Shown: positions 25,729 through 36,605 of the stretch, piece by piece | Numbering within the stretch: position 1 is the stretch's first letter | Layout: every line of letters begins with the position of its first letter | Source: Pigoraptor chileana | Lineage: Eukaryota; Opisthokonta; Filasterea | Reading direction: 5' to 3' | DNA: 49,013 bases | Assembly (NCBI GenBank): GCA_943704495.1 | Contig: CALSCR010004104.1 | Location: 1 to 49,013, forward strand | Position numbers and translations under genes: made by a program | Notes under the pieces: generated by a model | Seen by the model: the letters and a program-made list of their open reading frames with translations, nothing else | Databases searched by the model: none | What the model was told of the DNA's origin: nothing

Positions 25729-27906
25729 CGCTCACCCGCGCCCTGTTTTCATCCTTGCCTGTGTTCTTGCGAAGTTCGATGAACTCAAACACATCCGGGT
25801 GCCATGGCTCCAGGTAGACTGCAATGGATCCGTTGCGCTTGCCACCGCCCTGCGTCACAAAGCGCGCCTGGTAAACAGTCGCGGGTGATTGATAACATGG
25901 GACGAGACGAGTGAGTAATGCGGGCGATATGAGAGCGGGACACAGCAATATCCGCACGACAGCACGTGACCCTCACCGTGGCATCAAAGTTGCGCAACAT
26001 GGGAATGAGGCCGTTGCTTGTGCCGTTTGTGCCCGCAATGTACGTCCCGCTCGCCCGGATGTTGTGCACGTTGATGCCGATTCCACCAGAGCTCTTGCTG
26101 ATCAGCGCACACGTCTTCAGCGTCTCGTATATGCCCTGCGGAGGTCGGGAGAATGTTTGTGTGCGCATGCGTATTTCTAGATTGTGTTGGAAGCCTGCTT
26201 GACATAAAACCGACAAACACCAACGAATACAGCAAAACACGACGAGCACCATCCCACGAAGGCAGCCGAGTGCGCACCTCAATGCTGTCATCGGCCACCT
26301 GCACGAGAAAGCAGCTCGACATCTGCGGCATTGTGGATCCTGCGTTGAAGAGCGTCGGCGTCGCGTGCGTGAACCACCGCTCGCTCAGCAGAGTGTACGT
26401 CTCCAGTATGCGATCTTTGTTTCCAATGTGGATTGCTGCGGCGACGCGCATGAGCATGTGCTGCGGGCGCTCAACAATCTGCAAGCGGAGAGTGTGTTTG
26501 TGTGTGGGGGGAGAGAGAGATGTAGGATTCAAGTTAGTGACTTCACAAGTGAGAGAGAGAGCGAGAAAGAGACCTTTAGTACTCAAAACGCTTTGAGACA
26601 CAATCCCAACCACAAAACCAGAAGTGAAGATATTGTATTATATTTAAAAATCCGTGTCAGTCATCTTCGCGAGAGACAGAAAGACAGTTGAGAAGACAAC
26701 AAAAGGGTGCGTGCACGGTCGAGTGCGCATCCTGATACGGCAATTGAATCCCAACCGGTGAAGACAGAAACACACACGCACCCTGCCCTCAAGACGCAGC
26801 AGATAGGACTTTTCGAGCGTCTTGAATCCAAAGTATTGGTAGTCAAAGTCACGCTCATGGACGACAGCCGCGTCAATCCACTCGGCATTTGCGGCGACGT
26901 AATTGCGTAGCTGCATGCGAGGAGGAACAGAGGTGTGGGATTAAAGTCAGTCGCTGTGCTCACGGTCTCGCCAGTAATTGACTGTGAGTCAAACGGGCAT
27001 ATCTGACAAAAGTTAGAGAGATCCCTCGGCAATCGCTTCAATAAACAGTAATCTTAGAACAGAGATCACAGATCCGAGAGAGCGACTCAAGGCACGTGGC
27101 CATGGCACGTTTGTGTGTGGGTGAGGGCAGACAGTGGGCGATGCACTCCGCATGCAGACACAGCAAGCAGCACATCCACAGCAGCGCACCTCCTCGGCCA
27201 CAAGCGGAGCGTGCTTGCCAGTCTGTGGGTTCACATACAGATACAGGTCCTCCACCACTGCACTGAACGATGCCTTGGTGGCCTTGTGCAGGTTGCTCAC
27301 GGCGATACGCGCGGCAAGGATGGCGTAGTCGGGGTGGTTGCATGTCTGCAAAGGTGCCCGGAGTAGTGTGTTTGTTTTGGTTTGGCCGTGTGTTTGTGTT
27401 GGTTGGCAGTCACCGCGAGTGAGCAGAATGACAGACGCAAGACCTCGTTGCAGACGAAAGGGGCATTCGACATATGACGGACGAAGGTGACGCGCATGGC
27501 CATTGCATTATAATTGCACATACCATGTATGCGCACGTCTCTGCCGCGAGGGTGTCAAGCTCTTGCGTCGTGACGCCGGGGTACACGCCCGCGACAATCT
27601 TCTGCGCAATAACAGCCGCGTCCACATACTCGGGATCCAGGCCGGTCATCAGGTTTGAAATGCGCGTGGTGATCTTATCAAAGTAGACGGTCTCCTTGCG
27701 GCCGTCACGCTTGACGACGTAGAGCTTTCCAATGGCAGCATCTGCAGGTGGAGGCGGAGTGAGACGGGTCAAGGCGCGCAATCGCAAGTCCCGTGCACCT
27801 GTGCGTGGAGGACATGCAAGTCACAGACAGGTTGTATATACATGATGCGAGTGACAGGTTACAGACCTGGCGCCTGTGGCAGAGGGCTGTCCGGTGGCAC
27901 GTGCAT
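23230..27906 (-). CDS. RRM1: Ribonucleoside-diphosphate reductase large subunit (class I)
   Basis: Thirteen exons (27867-27906, 27524-27741, 27190-27345, 26782-26910, 26278-26478, 25977-26135, 25736-25867, 25282-25500, 24889-25011, 24538-24707, 24169-24367, 23874-24067, 23230-23707) join in phase to 805 residues (human 792). It reduces ribonucleoside diphosphates to deoxy forms with the small subunit. The ATP-cone opens at [12 protein letters not shown]. Active-site Cys237 (SSCFL), Cys448 and Glu450 ([10 protein letters not shown]), Cys463 (AVCNLAS) and the radical-path tyrosines (GMYYLRTR) are present. The C-terminal tail ends in [10 protein letters not shown] without the CxxxxC or CxxC pair that normally re-reduces the active site. 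An upstream exon (28112-28156) joined to 27867-28005 would also keep phase and move the start to 28156, giving 853 residues; I kept the shorter form. Confidence 0.95.
25689..25726. repeat. (GT)n microsatellite in an RRM1 intron
   Basis: About 19 GT units on the plus strand lie 10 bp inside the intron from the splice donor at 25735-25734 (minus sense reads CA). Confidence 0.95.
26972..27074. repeat. 103-bp dispersed repeat, copy 2
   Basis: This is the second copy of the element at 7782-7884, same orientation, about three mismatches. It lies wholly in the RRM1 intron 26911-27189. High identity in a neutral position suggests a recent copy or a conserved structured sequence. Confidence 0.9.
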
Positions 27907-28213
27907 TTTCTCGGTTTTTGTGTTTCTGTCCAGTGGTGATGGCGGTTGCGGAGAAGAGGTGTGCACGCCGTCGAGGATGCGCTTTTTCACCGTCCGTTCG
28001 AGCAACTTGCGAATGGGTTCGTGTTGTTATTTGAGCTTGTGGTCATTCACGACGCTGTGTTGAGTGCTTCGTGTGTGGTGCAATTCGTGTGTGATGCACT
28101 TTGGCGCCCACCGAATTCGCGTCGTGACATGTCCGTGACAGGCGGCCCTTCCCCATAGTGGCACACGCACAGGCACGAATCACAATCACTGATGGCCTGC
28201 CGCAAAAATCAAA

Positions 28214-28245
28214 TTGGCGCGCGCGCCAAAAAGTGGCGCCAAAAA
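28214..28245 (-). promoter_or_regulatory. Paired E2F-like sites upstream of RRM1
   Basis: On the minus strand (RRM1 sense) the stretch reads TTTTTGGCGCC, a short spacer, then TTTTTGGCGCG running into a GCGCGCGCCAA palindrome: two matches to the E2F consensus TTTSSCGC. A further TTTTTGCGGC lies just downstream. They are about 310 bp from the ATG used here, or about 60-90 bp from the alternative ATG at 28156. E2F/DP control of ribonucleotide reductase at the G1/S step is well known in animals and plants. Binding here is inferred. Confidence 0.6.
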
Positions 28246-28748
28246 TAGGCTGCAATGGTCACGTGATATCTGCTCCAGGCAAGCGTACGTCACGTGCCAC
28301 AGGCGAGCGACTTGCCACACAGATTTTTCCAATTAATGAATTGCTGAACGGCTGATTAAGGCCGATGCATCGCTGTGCGGCACTGACGCTTTATAAGAGT
28401 GAACTCCAACTTTTAAAAAAGAAGCCTGAGGCTGCTTAAATGACTGAGGCTGCTAAATTTGCAGATTCGATGCAATTGCGATTGACTTTATTTAACTATC
28501 ATGCGAATGGGCGGAAAGGTGAATTTAACTAGGGGACACTGTTAGATGTTTTGGATGTTTTGACTTTGTGTCTACTTGAAGTGGTGCTGGCTCAGTGAAG
28601 CGGCGTTGGAGAGGTCGGGGAGAGCCTGTTTGTCGAATTGTGTAAGTGTTGGGTGTGCGTATGTGTGTCGATATGTGAGCAGATTTGCACAACATGACGT
28701 TCGATTCAGACGGAACGCCATGAACGTGATGTGATCGTCAGGCAAAGC
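28246..28748. other. Intergenic stretch between receptor cyclase 3' end and RRM1 promoter
   Basis: No gene is seen. It holds two CACGTG sites (28260-28265 and near 28290), which may belong to the RRM1 promoter, then an AT-richer segment with the likely 3' end of the receptor cyclase transcript. Confidence 0.5.
28487..28492 (-). terminator. Poly(A) signal AATAAA for the receptor guanylyl cyclase gene
   Basis: AATAAA on the minus strand lies about 257 bp past the stop codon at 28749-28751. It is the nearest exact match downstream. Confidence 0.4.
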
Positions 28749-29947
28749 TCAGAGACACACCTTGGTCCATCCATCCTTGCCCGTGAGCCAGTAAGTCGTC
28801 ATATCGCCCTTGCCCTTGACTGCCATTGTGCCGCGCAGCTCAATACAGTATCCGCCTAGTTGGCGGAGGACGGTCACCGTCGCCTCACTCATGTGGATGC
28901 GAAGGGCTGTTGTTGTGTGGGTGCATTGTACACATAGTGGTTAGTGCACGTAATACACATAGTGGTTAGTGTGTGTGTCGGCATGAGCGACCGGGCTACA
29001 AGCAAAGACACCGGACGCTGATCCGTAATTTTCACACAAAGCAGCTCACAGACAACTGGCGCGAATCAAACTCACCCAAACCGCCCGATTCCATGCGGCT
29101 CGCAGTGTTGACAGTGTCACCGAAAAGGCAGTAACGGGGCATCTTGAGACCGACCACTCCAGACACGCACGGTCCTGCCATTCACAAAGAATTTCGTGAT
29201 CATCGGGGGATGGCCAGTCAGTCAATATGTGAGACACCGCCACAAACAACACATGACCATCTTCTGCGATAACCGATGCACGATTCTCACCAGTGTGTAT
29301 TCCCACTCTCAGCTGCAGAAAGGCCGACGGAAGATGCCTGCACGTGTACCAGCCATGGAAGAAGCGTGTTATTAGGCACCGCCAGATAAATACAACACAG
29401 CTTGCCACCAAGTCCGCGCCCACACACCACATCCACAATGGATCAGGCACCCCATACACATATTCAATTGCGCACCTGATGGTAAAGCCCACGGTCGCAT
29501 GGAGCAAGTCGAGGGCCATTGTCGCAATTTCACCGGCGTGCCTGTTCTCGTTGCGCACGGGAAGCCCGGATGCAACCTGCTCGCGATGCAATAAAGGCCA
29601 CTGATCAGCATGCAGTGTGTGCGTGTTGAGAAATACAAAGGGCAAGGCCACCAGAACGTACCATGTATGCGTCTCCAATGGTCTCGACCTTGTATACATC
29701 GTGCGAGTCGATGATAGAGTCAAAGCACGTGTATAGATCGTTTAGGAAATCGACGACTTGGAGGGGCGTCGACTTGCTCGCAATGTCAGTGAATCCGACA
29801 ATGTCGCTGTTGATGGTGCGGGTGGTGGTGGTGGGTTAGTGGCGGTCAACATCAAAGATATCCATTCACATGCCAGCGAGGGCTGACACTGCGCCGGCCC
29901 GAATGAGTCAGGGGCTTATTGGCAGCGTGGTGGACTGTCACCCGAGG

Positions 29948-29978
<31 letters not shown>

Positions 29979-32900
29979 GAAGAATATCGTCACAAGGTCG
30001 AAACTCTCGGCATTGACCTTGCGACCAAGCCTCAAGTCTTCCGCAACGGCGCGGGGGAGCATCCGGTAGAGCAGCTCCTCGGTCTTCTTCTTTTCAACCT
30101 CAAGTTCGGCAGTGCGCGCGTCGACAAGTGATTCGAGATGGTTTGCGTAGTTTTCGAGCATCTTGGCCCTGAAAATACATGCAGCAAAATGAACAAAAAT
30201 CACGATGAGAAACAAGCACGAAATGTGGCAATTGAGAGCCCTTTTCATGACAAACACACTAACAACAAACAGGGTCAGTAAACGACAGAGAGCATGCATG
30301 ACAAATCGCTGCAGGAACAACCCCTACACACGGGACACGCGGGGACACTCACATGTTATCCATCACATTCGTTGCCTTGTCCGGGTTGATGCGGCGGAGT
30401 TCCCTCTCCACCTCGTCAAAGGTGGGACGCTCTGTGGGATTTTCGGCCCAGCAGCGGCGGGTGAGTGCGGCCACCTCCGTGCTGCACGACTCAGTGGGAA
30501 TCACGGGGCGGAAATCGCAGCCATTCCCGACATTGCGAAGGACATCTTCGACCTCCAGTCCGCTCTCGCTGTACGGATACTCGCGGGTGATGATTTCTTG
30601 CATGATTATGCCTGCGAGATTCGGTATGGAGCGCAGTACATTCGCCATCGGGCATGTGAGGCACAATTCAAAACAACAACAAGCATTCACACGGCACACA
30701 TGCCACAACCACAGCCAACTAACCGAAAGAAAAGACGTCGCCCTTTGGTGTGCCAGCAGGCCCGGGGCTGGACCGCAGGATCTCGGGGGCGGTCCACAGC
30801 TGCTGCTGCGCCTTCACGTGGACAGTCACCTCCTCATTCGACTTTTGGTCTGCCTTGAAGAGATGCAGGCCGTAGTCTGCGCAAGAGGACAAGCCGACGT
30901 GACAGTGCCGTCATCAGCGTGCGAATCACGGCTGGCAATGTGTGGAGGTGGGCAGCAGGAACGAACAATTTGGATACGCTCACACAAAGCAAAATAATAA
31001 AACAGCAAAACACAAACACCGAGAAATCAAAAACAAGCGCACCTCCAATCTTGCACATCCAGCGGCTGTCAACGAGGCAGTTTGAGCTCTTGAGGTGGCC
31101 GTGGCTGCCAAACTCAGTCGAATGGAGGAACGCCATGCCGCGCGCCACGTCAGTCGCAATCGAAAACTTGAACAACCAGTCAAGTTTGTACGATGAGTTG
31201 TTCAGAATGTCCTCCAGGGAGCCCTTGGGACAGTACTCTGCGCACACACACATTGGGGTGAGAACACATACCGTAGTTGGCACGACGTGATGCTGCGGGA
31301 AGTACACGGCGGACAGCAGAATGCGCGAGATGATCACTTACCAGTGACGATTTGGATTTCGCCGACGTCGACACACGCGCCGATAAAGAGGACAAGGTTG
31401 GGATGTGTTGTATCCCTGGAGTGCACAAACAGCGACAGTCGCGGAGTGTTAGTCCGTGACAGCATCACCATCGCACTAATCGGCACGATGGCAGCGCGGC
31501 ACACTGCCAATGAGTGACGGTGATAAAGATGAAGATAGGCGGCAAGATGGACATCACGTGACGCCCATGCACCCAGCCCTGAAACTCCACTCACTTGATG
31601 CTCTTGAGCTCCAGCAGCACGGGCCGCGTAAGGGCGATGGACTCTTTGCCAATCTTCTTGACAGCCACCATCTGGTTTCGCCTGCAAATACCAACGCGAA
31701 CAACGCGCATAAGCAGCGACAAAAACAAACAATTAGTCACTATCGCCAGTCACTATCGCCAATCGCACACTTGTTCTTTGGGTGATAGTCACACTGAAAG
31801 CCACGAGTAACAAACCATTTGGCAACCGTGACGAACAGCTGGCGGCCCAGTAGCGACGATGCACCGCTGTTGATGGTCGCACGTGACCCGACGAAGCTGC
31901 CCGCCAACGAACCGCCTGCAATGGGTATGGTCACATGACAACCAGGGGAATTGGTGAGATCAAACTTCGGTCTTAAATCGCAGGATGGAAGTGGAAAGGG
32001 GACTGGTGCGTGCGGGTGAGAGGATGTGTGAAGAGGACGAAGCACCCCTCAAACAGCATTGCACCCGCTTATTCACCCATAAATTACATGAAGTACAACA
32101 CTTCGGCTAGCCATGCGTCCAAATCGATGAAGTCTACTAAGCAACAAGCACACACATCCACATTTTCGCACGCCCCCTCTCCACACATCGGTTGGGAAAC
32201 CGCACACACACACACACACACCACACACACACACCCTTTTTGTCAAATGTTCCCTTCTCGAGGTCCTGAGCGGCGATCTTCCACGACATGCTTCGCAGTT
32301 CGGCCTCGAGTGAGCGCTTTCGCTGGACAAAGAAGAGCACGAGGAGCAGGATGAGAAGTCCACAGCCGCCGCCGACAGCCCCACCGACAATGGCGCCCGT
32401 GTTGGCTAAAGGCATGCGTGGTTCAGGCGGGGGTGGCACAGAGAGTGTCAACGAAGTTAGCAGATGGGATAGCGGTCCATGTGCGGCCTGGACAACTCTG
32501 GGACCGAGGTGGTGAAAAGCGCTGACGAATTGCGCAATATCATGTGAATGGATTGCAATGGAACAAACGAAGCTGGCGCTGTCGAATACATGCATGCACC
32601 GCGCTTCATCATAAGCGACAGGGGGGCGTACCTGAGCTGGATGACGTCACCGGGTCTGCCGTCTCGCCGCTGGGCAGCATGACATAGAGGGTGTCCGTCG
32701 CGCCCTTCGAGTCGATTCCGCCAATGACAAGCACGGATGTCCGCGCAATGGGATCGCAGACGCTGACGGGGAACGGGAAAATGTTGTCGCGGTAGTTGCA
32801 CGCCCCCGCGTAGCTCGACTGGTTGACAAGCACCATGGCGTGCGAGTGGAGTGTTGTGGGAAGCTTCTTCGACTCGGTGTACACCCACCGGTTCTTAGGA

Positions 32901-35900
32901 ATATTGTAGATGAACGTTTCATAAGTTGGACCGGTGGTGTTGAATCCACCCGTGATGAGAATGCGGCGGCTGTCAAGGGCGACGGCGGCCGCGCGGTAGA
33001 GGGGAGCAGGACTTACTCCCTCCGGCAGCAGCACTGACCACACGTTGGACCCTATATGCGCAGAAAGGGCGGCAGGGAGGCCATGCATCAGCTTGGTTGA
33101 GTCAGACATCACTTGCAATGCGCTGCACACAAGACGCAACCAAACCAACCTGCATTGTACGAATACAGAGTGTTGATTGCAGCTGTGGATGTCTGCCCGC
33201 CAAACACCATGAAAGCGGACGAGCCCGTGGCGACAGCAATGTGGTCGCGGATCGGTGGCGGTGTCACGCCTGTCGGGGTGAGCTGAGTCCAAACCTGCAC
33301 TTGCATGATGACCGCAAATGAACACGCGAACGTGCAACCTCAGCACACACTGCACGACATTTCCAATCACATTCAACCCCACAGCCACACACAACCGCAC
33401 ACACCACATATGCCTGCAGATACACACCTTGGACACCATGTTATACTTCCACAGCTCAGACGACACCGCGAGGAGAGCCGTGAAGCCACCAAATACGTAG
33501 AGATCACTGCCGAGGACAACACAGGAATGCTGTGTGCGCTGAGACGGACCCGCGTTTGAATAGGTAATCGACGTCCAAGCATAAGATGCTACGCGGGCAA
33601 GCAGGTCATCACAAGCAGTGTAAGCGACTCAGAGTCAGAAATGAGGACAACATGATATAGTGCGCACAAACAGCGGAAAAAAACACTCACTTCCATCGAG
33701 GGACCACATGTCGTTGTAGAACGTCGCCGAGCCAAGGAGAGATCCACCAAAGATGTGTGACTTGCCATTGTAAACGAAAGTGCAGTGGCGGCGGCGGGCG
33801 GCAGGCCACGCGCCAGAGGCAGAAACCTTGCGCCACTCGAGGTAATCTAACAGGGACAGCGGTTTTACGAAGCAACAGAATTGGTCAGTGACAAAGTGCA
33901 TGCATCAAAGATCATGATCCAGACCAGCGGCTCCGTGCTCTCGCAAAGGAAGAGAGTAATGCTAAAATAAAACACGTGTCGGTAGGTAGGAAAGCCCTGT
34001 GCCCATTAGAACGAGACGGATGACATATAAAAGATTTTAGTAATGTATGCCCATACAGTAAACCCACCGTAGTCAAGAAGGTAGAGGTCATTGACAACAG
34101 ATCCCGCAACCTCGCCACCAAACCCGCCAATGACATTGCTTCCCAGCACCGACGCCGACATGTAAGCATACTTGCCCGGACGGTCGTTGAAGCCAATCAG
34201 TTGACCCCACGCGTCAAGTGCTGCAAGCGTGAGTGCGTGCATTTGTGTGAGTGTAGGTGTGTGTGTATTGTATATGTTGAAATGCGGGCAATTTTGATGC
34301 GCGACGGTGAAACAAACTAAATGCCAAACGGAGCCGCCTGCGTCATATCGATGGGAAAAGGAACAAAAAAGTGCATGAAAACGAGGCACCCACTCTTTCC
34401 ATTCCTGGCCAGGAACTCCCCGTTGCCGGCGTCGATCTTCGTCTGGATGACCTGATCCTTCATCCGATCAAACGTTGTCTGCACCCACGACTTGCGGGGA
34501 ACACGCACAACCTCCGCGCAGTCCGTGCCCTCTTGCCGGTTTGTCACGAGCACAGGCTCCGCCATGAGCTGGCACGCGGCGAGAGAAGTGTTGGTGCAGT
34601 CGGCAAGGCCAACGCCAAGCACGGTCGCGTCGAGCACCTTGTCACCGCCGACGAATTTGCCCTCAAAACGCTCAGACAGCGAGATTTCAACGGCGATGTC
34701 CACGCGCTTGATGGCTGAACCGAGTATGTACTTCACGTCAGTGTTGTTGAAGAAAGTTGTCTTGCTCTCGTCGCCGTCAACGCCAATGACATACAACCCC
34801 TTCTTGGCAATGTACTTGATGGCCGCAGAGCCAGTACCACCCGCAGCACCGAAAATGACATCTGCACCCTTGTCGACCATTGCTGCAGGTAAAACATCGC
34901 GTACACAAAAACAGCCGACATTATCAAAAATTAGGAACACACAAACAGTGAGTTCATGCACTCTGATAGAAGGGGAGCGCGGCGCTGGATTCAGATCCAG
35001 ATAAATATAACCCGCGCTATGCCCCTGAACGACATGGAATTCACAATTCGACAAAAAGCGTGATAAAATTAAAATATTTGTACTATTATATTCACATCTT
35101 TTGATCAAAAGCCCTTCAGTTGATGCCAGCTGATGTGCACAAGCCACAACACACAGTATACAACGACGAATAAAGAGATATAGAAAAGACGGAGTGTGTG
35201 TGTGAATGTGACTATAGAAGAGTGAGTGAGCGACAATGTGTGTGCGCGTGCATCGTATGATAGAACTCATCTGCGGTGATTTGCAGACAAACGACCCACC
35301 TTGCGCTTTGACCTCGCCGAGCGTGCCGTTGCTGAAGTCGGCTGCGTAGGTAGCAAGTACCGTGCAGTCGGGACAGACATAGTTGACGCCCCGACCAAAG
35401 CCATTGCGAAAGCGGCGCAAAGGGGGGAAAGGCACTCCCGCAACAATGCCCACGGTGCCCACCTGTCGGTTACGGCGCCGATCAATTAAAACAATGCATT
35501 CCAATGAAGCACACACACACACACAGTCACACAGAACATTAGTTGGTGTGGCATAAGATCAATTTGGCAATCGACCGTCAACATTGGAGACATCATAGCA
35601 CAATAGTGACTGTTTGTAAAATACTTCGTGTGAACGCACAACTGCTTACTGACCGACACAACATACTCGGCCTAACTGACATACTTATCCGGGAAACAGG
35701 GGGGGACTGAGTCAACTTCTTTGACAAGCAATACGATCAGATGGAATGCCGAATTGAAGCCAGCAGGCAGGCGCTGCCCTGCGATCATTCACAGGCGTCC
35801 GGCACTGACTGGACGGCGGTCATACCTTTGTAACGAGGCCAGCAGCGACGCCGGCAAGGAACCCCGCTTGGTCCTCGGCAAACAGAAGCCCGTGGTAATT

Positions 35901-36605
35901 CGGAAGCGGACTCACTGACGAATCAATCAGAGAGAAGGTCTTTGTGGGAAATTTGGGTGCGACCGCCGTCATGACATCCGCATATCCGAACCCCACGAGG
36001 ATGATGTGCTGGTAATTGGCATCTGAGTGCAGTGCATGCCAGTAATGGAATAAGGTCAAGGGCGACTTAGCAAGGTCACTTCACGGCAGCCGTTGCCGCG
36101 CCGCGCCAGTGGCATACTGATCTCTTAAGGTCGCTCATGGCATTTGTGAGCGGTCAATCGGGGGCACTCACTTTGCGCGTATGTTGTGGCAACGGCCTCC
36201 GTGATGCTTGTAGGGTCAGTGACGAGGACGCATCGGTTGGAACCAAAGTACTTGATCGTAGTGCGTTGGCAGCCATCGACGGCAAGGGAAGAGAAAATGT
36301 TAGGGACACCCGCTGCGAAGAGAGGGCGTGAGAGCGCCGGCGGAAGAAAATGGCATATTTATGTCAATTAGTTATCAACATAGATTTTTTCGATACGGCT
36401 GACATAAAAACGAAAAAACAACACCGCGACCCCCCAGCAATCGGCTTTCTCAGCTGGCTGACCCACCCTCGGTGATGACGGGATCCTGTGAAAGAATCAG
36501 AACCTGAAAGCTGGACGTGAAAGTGGGAAAAGTGACTGACATGGCGCCGGTGCCGAATGCGAGCATCACTCCCACGAGGGCGATTGATGCGGCGGAGACC
36601 CTCAT
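28749..36605 (-). CDS. Receptor guanylyl cyclase with Bmp/PnrA and Kelch ectodomain
   Basis: Twenty-three exons join in phase to 1314 residues: 36467-36605, 36172-36312, 35826-36022, 35300-35462, 34394-34882, 34068-34220, 33691-33846, 33428-33588, 33150-33294, 32632-33051, 32235-32405, 31816-31915, 31595-31681, 31342-31415, 31043-31237, 30724-30876, 30353-30611, 29977-30168, 29662-29806, 29476-29576, 29291-29337, 29076-29174, 28749-28906. Order: signal peptide (1-22); Bmp domain (about 24-370; [32 protein letters not shown]); about six Kelch repeats (376-720); membrane helix (726-748); kinase-homology domain (790-1065) with HGHLKSSN and DYG, so catalytically dead; signalling helix; cyclase domain (1118-1305). 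VETIGDAYM and [18 protein letters not shown] carry the Glu and Cys that select GTP; metal and transition-state residues are intact. From the membrane inward it follows natriuretic peptide receptors. The Bmp fold binds nucleosides or similar small ligands in bacteria; the ligand here is unknown. Confidence 0.93.
29950..29976. repeat. (CA)n run reaching a splice donor of the receptor cyclase
   Basis: On the gene's strand the donor at 29976 begins a run of about 13 GT units, so the exact splice point relies on the reading frame of exon 29977-30168. Confidence 0.9.

Noticed and set aside
26972-27074. Short shared reading of the 103-bp repeat as a protein ([19 protein letters not shown])
   Set aside because: The shared frame has no ATG and ends outside the repeat; the identity reflects the DNA repeat, not a coding gene.
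28700-28712. GTTCGATTC-like box considered as a tRNA T-arm
   Set aside because: No A-box, anticodon arm or acceptor pairing is present around it; no tRNA was found in the window.
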